From positions 4,017,783-4,081,782 of the forward strand of contig JASSKH010000031.1 in assembly GCA_031763025.1 (NCBI GenBank): a stretch of 64,000 bases of DNA, given 5' to 3'. Source of the stretch: Macrocystis pyrifera (lineage: Eukaryota > Sar > Phaeophyceae > Laminariales > Laminariaceae). Made by a program: the position numbers and the translations under genes. The notes under the pieces are model-generated. The model was given only the letters and a program-made list of their open reading frames with translations, searched no databases and was not told the origin of the DNA. Each line of letters opens with the position of its first letter. The stretch's first letter is position 1. Positions 53,331-64,000 of the stretch are shown piece after piece.

Positions 53331-54834
53331 CAGATAACCGAATACTAACGGATGGGTTCAGATCGAAACGACCCAGAATCGAATGACCGTCGCGCTGCCG
53401 TGTACTGCGTAATGGGTGGCTAACAGCAAGAGGGAGAACGAGAGACTTTGGGGAGTTTTGTTTTCGCTTTAAAAGAAAATGAGTGTTTTGCGACCAATAG
53501 TAAATTGACCCTGATTCCCTTGCCTGCAGTGTTACTGTTGTGCAATCCCAAGGGTTGAATAGTGAAAAGCTTACGAGAGCTGTGTCACCTCGTCGATAGT
53601 GGTGTCGTGACTCTGACGGGTAGTTTGCGGGAGGTCCAGCCGTCTGGTTTAATGCCGCGGTGGGTCTGTCTGCCTGCCTGCCGATCGGTATTTGTGTGTC
53701 TACTGTGGTGATGGTTTGAGTATGCCCGCACGGTAGCTAGGTTTGACTTGGGTTGGCTTGGGTTGGCTTGGGTTGGCTTGGGCAGGTTTGGCTGGCTTGG
53801 TTTTGCTTGGCTTGTCTTGGCTCGTCTTGGCTTGTCTTGGATTTTCATGTGTTAGCTTGTGTTCGCTTGTCTTGCCTTTGACGTGATTGGCTTGACTTGG
53901 CTTGGCTTGGCTTTTTTTTTTTTTGGCTTAGTTTGACATGTTCTGGTTTTTGGCTGGGCTCGGCTACTTTGGGGAGCGCGTAATATACGCTGTATCCCTA
54001 TCGCTGCGAGAGGCGTGTCTACGGGTAACTTCGAAGTGGGGTGAGGAGTTTTTCAATTTATTTAGGCGTTCTTTTATCTCTCTGCCTACTTTTTTGTTTC
54101 TTTTTCGTGTTGGAATATTTGGCGCTATCGTATCGCTGGATCGTGTGTCAGGGAAGAAACCCTTGCATTTCAAGCAGCCGTGTCGGCTAAACGTTGTGCC
54201 CAAGCAGAGGGAGGGAGGGAGGAGGGGGGGGGGGGGGCTGGAGATGGGAAGGGGGATAGATCAGCGGCGTTCGGTAGAAATTTGGACGCGTTGTAGAGAG
54301 TTTAAGGCGTTTGGAGATAACGGAGACGCGGGGGGCCGGACCGGGTGCAGGACGTATACATACGTAATAACGGGAGAATTCTTGTCGGTTTAAGGCACGC
54401 GCGGTTAATGGGCAAGCGCGATTCACGCCAGTGGCAGTCGAAATACTTGAGGGCGCCCCTTGATGTATTCCACCGTCGTCTGCTTGCAACAGTGGCCCCT
54501 TTTATCGCGCCCTGGCGTGGTCAATTTCAGGGCTCGCGGCCGGTCCCCCCCTGCTCGTCCCGGCATTAGGGATGCGAGGGTTTATGGTCATACGACTACG
54601 GCCATGCATGATAATGAGTACACCCCTCCCCCCCCCCCCCCCCCCCCGCTGTTTGTTTATGGTCTTCGCTTACGTACTCTTCTTTCGGTTATTTAAGTTT
54701 TGGGCAGTTTTTTTTTTTTTTCCGGACATAAGGGCATTTGAGGGCTGTGAAGGGATTTTTGGGGGGTAGTGGGCACGCAATGCGGCAGAGGCTGCGCTAA
54801 GTTTAAGGAGATCAGCGGTGCAGGCATTTGGGAA

Positions 54835-54880
<46 letters not shown>

Positions 54881-55168
54881 CGGGGATGGTACAGTTGTTG
54901 TGTTACAGGGGGAGACATGAAACGGGCGCACTGTGCGGCGGGGGCTGCGGTAGGTCCAAGGAAATTAAGGGTGGGAGTAAAAGTGCAGCAGCGTACAAAC
55001 GAGCGAGCGGAAGGCGGCGCGCACAGCGAAAAGGTATTTAATGACAACGCAACAAACACTTTTGCCTAGATTCGGGGTGAAAACGGACGTTGGCGTTTTT
55101 TTTTTTTTTTTCGTTTTGTGTTGTGAAACAGGTTTTGATCGGTTTGCTTCGTTGTTGTTCATCCTGGG
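53331..55168. other. intergenic repeats, no gene recognised
   Basis: TTGGCTTGGGTTGG-type array at 53740-53930, repeat G near 54550, a 43-base G run near 54837-54880. Frames at 53938-54393 and others have no recognisable domain. Confidence 0.5.
54545..54645 (+). mobile_element. repeat G copy
   Basis: TCGTCCCGGCATTAGGGATG, CGAGGGTTTATGGTCATACG, then ATAATGAGTACACCCC and a C tail. Confidence 0.65.
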
Positions 55169-55855
55169 GCGATTGGTTTTTCCTCCCACCGCCTCCCCAA
55201 GTTGTGGAGATACGCTTTGTAATCTGGGTGTTTTGGTTGCGTATGGCGCGAGCAGGAGATGCGACAAGGACCACCCCACTCCTAACGACCTCTTTAAGCT
55301 TCCCCGAGGGCAGGTGGTACTGCATGTCCAGCACCAAACGTTTTGCTCGACGGTCTTGTAGTGTCGATTGACGCGTCAAGGCCTATTTTGACACGATATA
55401 CTACTTTTTGGTGTGGGGATTTCCTTGGTGGCTGTGTCCGCCAAGGGGCAAGAGTGCCTTCAGCCGACACCTTTGGCCGACACTGGCTGGTTGCTCGGGA
55501 GGTACCGTCAGGGAGCGATTGGTTTTTCCTCCCGCCGCCTCCCCAAATTGCGGCGATACGCTTTGTATTCTGGGTGTTTTGGTTGCGTTTGGCGCGAACA
55601 GGAGATGTAACAAAGACCGCCCCACCCCTACAAGCTTCCCCAAGGGCAGGTGGTACTCCATGTCCAGCACCAAACGTTTTGCTCGACGGTCTTGCAGTGT
55701 TGATTGACACGTCAAGGCCTATTTTGACCCAATATACTACTTTTTAGTGTGGGGATTTCCTTGTTGGCTATATCTGCCAAGGGGCAAGAGTGCCAGTCAG
55801 CCGACACCTTTGGCCGACACTGGCTGGTTGCTGGGGAGGTACCGGCACCCGCCCT
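55169..55855. repeat. tandem duplication, period 336-346 bp
   Basis: GATTGGTTTTTCCTCCCRCC to GGGGATTTCCTTGTTGG and TGGCCGACACTGGCTGGTTG is present twice with few differences. Both copies hold the same short frames but I recognise no protein. Confidence 0.85.
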
Positions 55856-57899
55856 TCACAGAGGGTTGGGGGTGGAGATTTCCAGGAGGCGTGGAGGTCG
55901 TGCAGAACAGCACTAGCGGGGGAAGCGGTGGTGCTCTGAGTTGGCTACGGTAAGGTACGCACAACAAGTGTAGAAAGGAAAAATGCCCGCAGTTTTCTGT
56001 TTGGTCAATTTTTCTGACAGGAAAAAAGCCTTCCAAGGAAAAGGCGTCGGTAGGCCTTGGAAGCAAAAAGTGCGAAAAGGGTATCACAGCGATCGCAACC
56101 GATCTCGTCGATGTCACGGGGGGAAAAATGACCAATCAGATCACTGCGGGCACGAAAAGGGGCAGTGGCTGTTGGCTAGCGTTTGCTCGAAGGGCAAGGG
56201 AAAGGTTAGGACGACTCTCTCTCGGCTGGCTCCGCGTTGTTTTACTGATACATATGCCGTGGGTAGGTTGGCTGGTTGATTGGTTGGTTAATTGCCTAAT
56301 AAATGTTTGGGTTGGTTGGTTGATTGGTTGGTTGGTTGAATGATAAGGCTGGCTGTTCTGATTGGTTGAGTTGTCGCGTGATCGGCTGGTTGGTTTGGAC
56401 CTTTTGGTTGAATAGTTGGTTGGCTGGAGGAATGATTGGCTGGTTGATTTTGACCTATGGAGTGATTGGTTGGTGTTTTGTTACTGATTGACTGATTGAT
56501 TGTCTACGTGATTAATTGGTTGGTTGGTTGATTGACAGACCAGTTAGTTGCTGATCTTTTGGTTAGTCGTCGATTTATTGAAGTAAATTATCCCGACCGT
56601 GGCGATCGGTACCGAGTTATGTCTGGTGATGCGTCTGAATGGGCGCGGCATGTTCCAGACCGGCATACCCTCATACGTCAATAATTTGTTTTGCATGCAA
56701 GCGCCGTGGACAGCGCATAGCAAGTGGCCTCGTCGTTGAAGTCAAAGAGAGGTACTTTCGGGGCGGACTTGCCTTCTTGGCGCATTTTGGCGGTCTCTTG
56801 TGGTCATGGCGTTGACACTGATACCGGGCAATCTGCGCCATGAATGTTCTGGCCGACCAAATAAGTTGTTTTGTACGACTTTGCACGAGAAATAATATAC
56901 TTGTAAGAAGTCATTTTTCAGACTGAGATTGGTGTCGGACACATCCTCACATAAAATAAATCGAGCCTGGTTCGAAATTATACTTTTTTTTTGAGTAGTG
57001 GCGTGTACTGTATGCCCCAATGCATCACCAAACCATGCTACGGTATTCGAAAGGATTCGATCATATGCTATTAAATTAGCTACTTACTCTTCTACATCTG
57101 TCTCATCAATCTGTAGAGCCCGAAACGCTGCATACACCAAAAGCCGCAGGACAGCAGAGGACGTTAACAACCTCCAGGGAGGCCTACAGTGTAGTATTTT
57201 TTTATTTACGTCCGACCTGATCTCTGCAGCACAGTGCTATTGTATCGCTGCTGTTGTTCTTCGCTCTTACGAAGCCCAAATGCACATACATGTTATTCTT
57301 GTTTCTGGCCGACGTCTTTGCGAACGTATCGTTCCTCCTTTTTGGCCGCTTTTCTAAGCCCGCCGACCTATCCCTGAATTTTCTATACCTCCGTCCACAA
57401 CCTTGCCTTAATGGTAACACCTAGGGAACAGCAGGGCAACGCTTGCTCTGCTCTACTACTATAGTATTTGGTTATTTACGTTCGTCGTGATCGCTCGTGG
57501 TGGCTCGTGGTGGCGTGATTTATGTTGTCTGTTTCCGGAGGCACTTGTAGCTAAATGTGCCCCCAAATAAAGCCTGGAGGGGTCATGAGTAGTGAGTAAC
57601 ACGAACGAACCCGTCGGTGTGTATACCGGGCGGGAAGCGACAATCTGTGGCCTGCCCTACTGCACGCAACATGGCAGCAGATAGATGTCGTGGACAACCC
57701 TCACTCAGGTTTGGTATGCCGCGGTCGCTGTCACCGCGGGCGGTACCATGCTTTACTTTTGCGGGGGCACTTATACCTTCATGTGCGCTCAATTCCGGGG
57801 GCACAATAAGCCGTAAGTGCCCCCGGGGGCGTCGGAGAATGCCCCCCGGGGCACTTTATCACCTTCCTTCATTTTATATCATCGCTCTCCTTTCCAGCT
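55856..57899. other. intergenic, no gene recognised
   Basis: TTGGTTGATTGG array at 56255-56560. The rest shows neither coding nor RNA signatures that I can support. Confidence 0.45.
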
Positions 57900-57990
57900 C
57901 ATCAACCTGGGGAGGCTTTACCCCCAGCGAGTTTCTAAACAAGCCGTGGTCACACGGTATCTTTGCCTCCACCCCCCGTGCTGTGTACTG
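57900..57990 (-). mobile_element. tRNA-derived SINE copy E, diverged body fragment
   Basis: GGAGGCTTTACCCCCAGCGA and ACAAGCCGTGGTCAC resemble the body of SINE B. Confidence 0.5.
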
Positions 57991-58693
57991 CACGAGCTAC
58001 ATGTCGGACGAGGGACGAGACGTAAGTTTATACACACTTTCGCGATATATGGCAACAGAAACACCAATCACCGCCCTCCGGGGGTATGTGCATCTTGTGT
58101 TGCATCCATCATAGTTGGGGACACACCGCTTGGAATTAAATGCTTTGCAGTAGTAAAGTACTACTATCAATACTGCCAATAATATTAAAAGCTGTACGCC
58201 AACAAACAGTAGGTTCTACTGTATAGACTACTGTCAACACTAATACGACAGTACGCTATTGATTGCCCTTGTGCCCGGCAATATTGGCCACTGTGGACGG
58301 AAATGAAAGGCCCATTTTCTATTCATGTTGATACCCCAACGGTCCTTACATTTACGTCGAGAGCGATGTTTATCACATCGCCGGATCCTGCATGATGGGA
58401 TCCGACCGTTTGACATTTTTGGATCCAATCAGATGCCGTGGTATCTTCGTTTTACCGATCTTGCGCAAGTCTATGATCAAATCAATATGATACCACTGCA
58501 CCACTGCAGCCCAGCCCATGCCTCCCTGTCATGCTGTCCGTCGGTACCTCTCTCACATATCGAGTTCCACCGTCCGTAGGCCACAAACACCTCTGCTCGC
58601 GTCTGGCACCCACCCGCAAGAGCTCTCCTTCTGCCCTTGCGACATATCGCACCCCACCAGCAGTGATTACAACAACAACGAAACAGCCAGAAC

Positions 58694-58903
58694 ATGAAGG
58701 CTTCGTATTGCTTCTCAAGTTTTTTTTTCCTAGCAGCCTCCGCCCTCCTCCTGGGTCGGAACCAGGTCTCCGCGAAGCCCAGGAGCTACTGGGACGGATT
58801 CAGGGGGATTGTCAAGGCCTGTGACGATTTCGACGGAGAGGGAGAGATCGTGGCGAGCGGGACGATCACCTTCCTGCGCCCCCTCAACTGCACGACCCCC
58901 ATG
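58694..58903 (+). CDS. secreted protein, exon 1
   Basis: MKASYCFSSFFFLAASALLL then GRNQVSAKP is a typical signal peptide with a cleavage site near residue 27. The mature part YWDGFRGIVKACDDFDGEG, SGTITFLRPLNCTTPM carries an N-glycosylation sequon (NCT). The open frame runs into GTGAGA, a good donor in phase 0. I do not recognise the family; the short Gly/Thr-rich strand pattern could suit a beta-helix or beta-rich extracellular protein (inference). Confidence 0.5.
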
Positions 58904-59194
58904 GTGAGAAGAGAGGCCACGCACCGAACGGGCGGGAGAACAGTATCGTGGCAAACAACCCACCGTATGTATCACGGACTACTGTAGAGCCAGCCGTTTG
59001 TTTACGCAAGGGTCTGGGGAGCTGGCAATTTTGGGGACACCGATAATCGCCTGTGAATTACCTAGTACCTGGTACCTCTATGTGTCCCTCCAAACCGAAA
59101 ATAATACCAGGTATATTCATTTCACGCGTACGCGTGGGGGTGTTTTGTTCGTCACGTTGGACCGTTCTTTCGTGCCATCGATACATTGGGCACG

Positions 59195-59240
59195 CCCAGC
59201 CAGTGTCCGTGCCGATTCTTCGCCCTAGCGAGAAACCGGC
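59195..59240 (+). repeat. dispersed repeat F fragment
   Basis: CCAGTGTCCGTGCCGATTCT core. Confidence 0.45.
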
Positions 59241-59337
59241 TCCCTCTCTGTGACCATGTACTACGAAACAGAGGTAGCACTCTGTGGCGCTGATCTTGTG
59301 CATCCGCGTACAGCAGTACAGGATGCAGACGATTTTT

Positions 59338-59646
59338 GTTTTTTTTTCATCATCACTTCTTACTTTCCAGCCCAACTCGTAGGAGGTTTTACCCTCAACG
59401 GTCTTCTTCTGGACAAGCCGTGGTCACAGGTGTCGTCCCTTCCCCCCCCAGGTACGTTCCTTTATATTTTGTCGTGGATAGGGTTCAGCATTCGCACTGC
59501 TCGTCGATTTTCATCGAATGTACTCGCTAACTCATGCTCTCGCGTTCTCCGCTGATCAAATTTACGCAAGAAAAAGTCCCTACGAGCATGCACTCGGCGA
59601 GACTCGAACCCACGAAATTGATCTTGATAGGCTCGCGGACCACCTA
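59338..59646 (-). mobile_element. tRNA-derived SINE copy D, interrupted by a MITE
   Basis: A tail (T run at 59338-59347 on plus), the full body and most of the tRNA-like head up to GCGGACCACCTA. The head resumes at 59954 (CCAAACCACCGGGGATA) after the MITE. The tail of the head is duplicated as a 22-bp unit (59954-59997). Confidence 0.85.
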
Positions 59647-59951
59647 CTACGGGGGACCCATAGTAAATAGGACCTACGGCAAGACACAAAAACCTCAATA
59701 TTTTCCTATTTTTACTAAAAAAAAATGGTCCTACTTAGGGCCCATCTTAACGGGGACTTTCGGCTCTTTCAATTTGACTTGATTTTTTATTTTCCAATTT
59801 AATTTAAGGGCCCATCTTATCGAGGACTTTCGGTTCTTTCAATTTTGACTACCTGGTATATATATATATATTTTTCCATTTCAGTTTACATCTGATTGAA
59901 CGAAATTTGGTGTTCCTCAATAAGATGGACTCTTACTATGGTCCCCCGTAA
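59647..59951 (+). mobile_element. TA-MITE copy 15 with internal insertion
   Basis: CTACGGGGGACCCATAG to GGTCCCCCGTAA, flanked by a TA duplication within SINE D. The centre is enlarged by about 190 bp holding GGGCCCATCTTA.CG.GGACTTTCGG twice (59737, 59808) and an inverse GAGTCCATCTTATTGAGGAA-like end, suggesting a nested element. Confidence 0.8.
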
Positions 59952-60193
59952 TACCAAACCACCGGGGATACGATGCCAAACCACCGGGGATACGATGCGC
60001 GGGAGTTTTCGATAGCTGTGTGGGTGTGATATGACGTCGCCTTCGTCTTCTTGAGCTCATTCATTGCTTTCCAAAAAATGGCAACACTACCACCACACCA
60101 CCACCCACCCCCCAGCGCGCCCCGTGCACACGTGACCATCGAGGAAGACGCGTGCACAATAAGCAGCAGCAGAAGCAGCGACAGTAGCAGTAG

Positions 60194-60229
60194 GAGGAGG
60201 AGGAGGAGGAGGAGGAGGAGGAGGAGGAG
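60194..60229. repeat. (AGG)n
   Basis: Trinucleotide tract. The poly-Arg and poly-Ser frames through it are artefacts. Confidence 0.9.
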
Positions 60230-61339
60230 AAAAAATGGTATCTCCGCCTCCATGAATCGGCCTCGTAGTCATCACTTACTTTATGAATGGGGTGTGACCT
60301 GACCTTCCCTTGCTCCGCCTTTTGGTTTGCCGTGTATGCCTGCTTGTGGCGTGGCCTTTGCCGCCGACCTCTTGATAAACACACAGCAACCCAATTTCTT
60401 CTCGCTTTCTCAGGCAGATTGCCCCCGTCAACCGCATGCACAGTAGCTACTAGTAACGCAGAGAGAGAGAGGGAGGGGGGGGGGGGGGGGGGGGCGCCCT
60501 CGTTCGCGAGGGGTCTCGTCGGCACGGTTTTCTGTCTGTTTGCTGATATTGCATTGCATCTAAGTAAGTTCGTACCGCTGTGTCTGAGAGTCGCCGAGGG
60601 TCAAACGGTTTTTAAAAAAATCCCCAAAGCGACGAGAATTTACCCCGAGGTCGAGAGGGTCACTCTCCAACTGAGCTTTTTTTTGTAAACGTACCGTTTT
60701 TTTTATTCGTGCGGAAATCCTACTTTTGATTGGTTTGATTCTCATCCCCTGACCTATTTTAGGAGTGTGGCAGGCACCATCCGCGGTTGTGCGATTTATT
60801 CCTCCCCAGCTCAAACGAACGTGTATTAAGAATTTCTGGATCGATCGGAAACGTCCAAAAAAATTGGGATTGAATGCTTTGAAAACAAACCCCGCCACCT
60901 TCCTGAAGCTATTTCCGTCTGAACTCTTCGCCAATCGACTGGGCGTTGCCATTTTCGGGAGGAAATACCATTTTTTTTCATTGTGCTTTAGTAAACTACC
61001 CGTCTAGATCCCGAAAATAGATTATAGGAGATTACTTCGTAATACTGTAGGTATCGGTAATTTGTTTCCGGTTGGCCTCGAAAGGTGGCGTTTTTTTTTT
61101 CTTTTTTTTCCTTTTCGCGTGCTTGAGTCTGCTATCAATAGTTGTATGTGGCCGCTGGCCGGTGTTTGTCATTAATCCAATCTTATTTTTTGCTCAAGTA
61201 AAAAAAGAACGACGTATTAAGAACAATAATTTTCGATTTCCTCCTCTCTTTTTGCCATCCGCGCGCTCTCTCCTCCTTCCGTACCCGTCCGCTAAATTAT
61301 CACCATCGTCACTATCATAATCGTGCACATCGTGATCGT

Positions 61340-61376
61340 TATCATCTCCATCATGATCATGATCATCACCATCATC

Positions 61377-61436
<60 letters not shown>

Positions 61437-61440
61437 GCCA
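61340..61440. repeat. (ATC)n
   Basis: Trinucleotide tract just upstream of the next probable exon. Confidence 0.9.
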
Positions 61441-61494
61441 CCATCATTGCCTTCATCATCGCCACGATCATGATCATCACCACCATGTACGAAG

Positions 61495-61626
61495 ACACTC
61501 AACATGTACAACGCAACGGTCGTCCGCTCGCATGACGCGATCAACACAACGAACGTTCATTTCGTCGTGCACGCCGGCGGAAACCTCACCTTCGACGCCA
61601 AGGCCGTCGTTCTGGCGCGGGACGAG
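61495..61626 (+). CDS. secreted protein, later exon (probable)
   Basis: TLNMYNATVVRSHDAINTTN, VHFVVHAGGNLTFDAKAVVL, ARDE, then a strong donor GTACGT. Three N-glycosylation sequons (NAT, NTT, NLT) fit the signal-peptide exon at 58694 and its phase 0 boundary. The acceptor (GAAG at 61494) is weak and another start may be used. Further exons must lie beyond 61627 but I could not find them. Confidence 0.4.
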
Positions 61627-61856
61627 GTACGTTGTGGTTGTGAATCAGTTGAATAATACCGGTTGATACTGCCGGTATACGATACTGCGCTGCTGTCGTA
61701 CGTATTGTTTGCTGCCTGTTGCTATCGCTGCTGTTGCCGCCAAGTATGATACAAAGTGTAGTACCAGCTACCAATCTGTCCGAAAAGGTAAGGTCCGTTT
61801 GTGTTTCTTCAGCAACAACAAAAACGACCTTGCGTTTCCGAACAGAGATAACGTGT

Positions 61857-61961
61857 TGACGGGGGACCATAGTAAATAGGACCTACGGTACACGCGAAAA
61901 CCTATATATTTACCTATTTTTACTAACAATATTTGGTCCTATTTATTATGGTCCCCCGTCA
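61857..61961 (+). mobile_element. TA-MITE copy 16
   Basis: TGACGGGGGACCATAG to GGTCCCCCGTCA. Outer bases differ from the consensus but are still symmetrical. Confidence 0.85.
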
Positions 61962-62659
61962 CTTTTTGTGTGCCAGTCAGTACACGCAGGGAGATCATGA
62001 CGTTGAGACCGGTGCATGCATCACATTCGCACCAACACATGTCATTTATGAAACAGGGTTTAAATCCTCCCACGACTCGAAATGCGCTATCCTGAATTTT
62101 GCACAATCAAAAACGATACATCTGTTGTTGCGTTAATACCAGTTGCCAACTACCAGTTAGACCACAATTTGACACATCATGCCTACGTCGTAGATTACCA
62201 TTCCTGAATATAGATTTTAGTTGCGCCCCTCCCCTCCTTTTACCCCTTGTGAGCCCTTTTTCAGATGTTCTTTACTGAAGGGTTTGAGCACTAACTACTG
62301 CTGTAGCGATTAGACTAGAGTCGTGCCCCCCTCCTCTTAAACCTTAGCTCGTTTACAGCTGCCTTGAACCAAGTTTTTGAAGACAAACTACTTGGAACAT
62401 GACTTTTTATAGGGTGGTACCCGCCCCGAATGGCCCTCGAGCCACATGGACCTTCTTTACAAGCACGGTTCAGGGACGAACTACTTGAAATTAGACTAGG
62501 ACCTTGCCTCCCTCCCTGAGCTCTTTCAGATGGTTCAATTGCCTACGTTTTGGGCACTACTATACCTTCTAGCAACTCGACTACAATGATCGTGATCTTC
62601 CCACCTCTTAACTCTTCAACCTTTTTAGAGCACTATTCAACCAACTTTCGGAGACAAAC

Positions 62660-62769
62660 TACTACGGGGGGCCATAGTAAATAAGACTAAATATTTTAGA
62701 TTAAAAGTAGGTAAATATATAGGTTTTTGTGTATACCGTAGGTTCTATTTACTATAGTCCCCCGTAATA
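62660..62769 (-). mobile_element. TA-MITE copy 17
   Basis: TACTACGGGGGGCC to GTCCCCCGTAATA. The centre is reversed. Inserted in the satellite array. Confidence 0.85.
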
Positions 62770-63249
62770 CATACTCGGACTTAGACTAGGATGCCCCCCC
62801 CCCCCCCCCCCCCCCCCCCGAATAACCGATAAGCCACATGGAGCTGCTTTCCAATCAATTTTCGGGAACAACCTACTCTCACTACTGCAGACAGGGGTCG
62901 TGTCGCTTCCCCCCCTCATAACCCTTAGCCCTTTCAGAGGCGTTTTTCAAGTACCTTTTGGGCACTAACTACCATTGGTAGTAATGAGACTCGAATCGTG
63001 CCTCCTCCCCCTCATAACCTTTCTTCCCTTAAGACTTGCCTTCGCCGTAATTTTCGGAGAATACACGCACGGAACCCTGTAGACTCGGATGGTGATGACC
63101 CTCAGTCTACGTGGAGCTACCTTGCAACCACATGTTGGGAACAAACTACTTATTAGAGTTTCTTTGCATAGGGTCTCTCCCTCCGGTCTAACCCTTCGCC
63201 CCTCTAGAGGTCGTTTTTTACCCAGTTTCAAGCACAACCTACTAGGAAC

Positions 63250-63358
63250 TAGTACGGGGGGCTATAGTAAATGGGACCAAAATTTGTTGATGAAAAAAGT
63301 GAAATATAGAGGTTTTTGTGGGTACCGCAGGTCCTACTTACTATGGCCCTCCGTAATA
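63250..63358 (-). mobile_element. TA-MITE copy 18
   Basis: AGTACGGGGGGCTATAG to GGCCCTCCGTAATA. The centre is reversed. Second insertion in the array. Confidence 0.85.
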
Positions 63359-63741
63359 GACTAGACGCGGAATCCCCCTTCCTCTTGACCGCTAACGCCT
63401 GCAAGACCTGCCTTGAAGCAAGTTTATAGAAAATATCTACACGGAATTATACTACTGCGGGATGATGCCCGCAGCCCAATGGCTCTCAGCTCGCATGGAG
63501 GTGCTTTCCAACCACATTTTGAGGACAAACTACTTGAAATTGGAGAAGGATAGTGCCCCCCCCCCCCCCCCCTTAACTCTCGGCCTTTTTAGAGGTTTCG
63601 TTCACCCACGTTTGGGACACTGACTACTATTGACAGGAACGAAACTATTAATAGAATAACCGTGTTCCTCCTGACCCTTCACCCTTATAGAGCCGCCTTG
63701 GACCAACTTTTCGGACGTCAATTACTTGGAATTAGAGTACC

Positions 63742-63974
63742 ATATCACACTAGGGTGATAAGATCACACCCCCTCGGACGATTCTCAAAGCTGGGTTTCT
63801 GCACAACGGAGAGGGCGTACCGAGTACGGCGGGCGATGAGTCTAAAGATGCAACCTTCGCGACGAAATATTTCTAGAGGTACCATTTTCGTTGTGTGCGC
63901 CCCCGATGTTTTTGAGGAAACCGGGTCCGAAATTCGTCCCAGGGGGTGTGATATGTTATCACCCAGTGTGATAC
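63742..63974. mobile_element. inverted-repeat element, family C
   Basis: ATATCACACTAGGGTGATAA, GATCACACCCCCTCGGACGA is answered by TCGTCCCAGGGGGTGTGATA, TGTTATCACCCAGTGTGATA. Homologous with 20181-20384 including the interior CCATTTTCGT-TGTGCGCCCCC-like part. Confidence 0.8.
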
Positions 63975-64000
63975 GGTAAGATAGCGCCCCTGACGACCCT

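Larger units (their letters stand above)
62240..63740. repeat. degenerate satellite array, unit about 90 bp
   Basis: The anchor GGGACAAACTACTTGGAATT and TAGACTAG recurs near 62394, 62475, 62653, 62866, 62963, 63141, 63232, 63531, 63617 and 63716, at multiples of about 90 bp once MITE insertions are removed. Units also share CCCTT..CCCTTT.AGAG. The anchor resembles the loop of the family B hairpin at 14760. Confidence 0.7.

Noticed and set aside
53938..54393. 151-codon frame starting MFWFLAGLGYF
   Set aside because: No domain, poor composition in its second half, and it runs into G-rich simple sequence.
60580..60690. Possible tRNA on the minus strand (GCTCAGTTGGAGAGTGAC, A-box-like)
   Set aside because: A perfect D-arm-like word, but no convincing B box, T arm or acceptor pairing follows at tRNA spacing.

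Overview
The window looks like nuclear DNA of an intron-rich, repeat-rich stramenopile, most likely a brown alga. The reasons are one conserved metabolic gene split into 30 short GT-AG exons across 41 kb, mitochondrial-type targeting, LINE/SINE/MITE families in every intron, and an organelle-type 16S rRNA scrap inside an intron. The assignment to brown algae is inference, not proof.

Layout. 1-2.6 kb: intergenic DNA with a degenerate repeat array rich in CAACCAT/ATGGTTG. 2.7-4.3 kb: a probable low-complexity Asn/Glu then Gly/His-rich protein gene whose frame is broken. 5-11.5 kb: MITEs, a retrotransposon C-terminal domain remnant (6455-7081), long (AAT)n and (ACT)n tracts, and tRNA-derived SINEs. 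11.5-52.4 kb: a complete pyruvate carboxylase gene (biotin carboxylase, carboxyltransferase and biotin carrier domains; about 1212 residues), about 91% intron. 52.4-58.7 kb: pentanucleotide-like arrays, a tandem duplication of about 340 bp, poly-G tracts, no convincing gene. 58.7-61.6 kb: two probable exons of a secreted N-glycosylated protein. 62.2-64 kb: a degenerate satellite array of about 90 bp units, invaded twice by a MITE and ending at a second inverted-repeat element.

The main gene turns pyruvate into oxaloacetate, probably in the mitochondrion. Its catalytic residues are all readable, but two exons (23 and 25) each have a length that breaks the frame by one base, which looks like assembly or sequencing error rather than decay.

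The least ordinary aspect is the intron landscape. Decayed copies of exon edges ('ghost exons') lie next to exons 2, 4, 13, 16 and 22. Several introns open with their own short-period array just after the donor. A LINE and a small partner element share an unusual poly-C 3' tail, and those tails nearly always face the nearest exon. A MITE with TA target duplications is present in about 18 copies, one caught inside a SINE.
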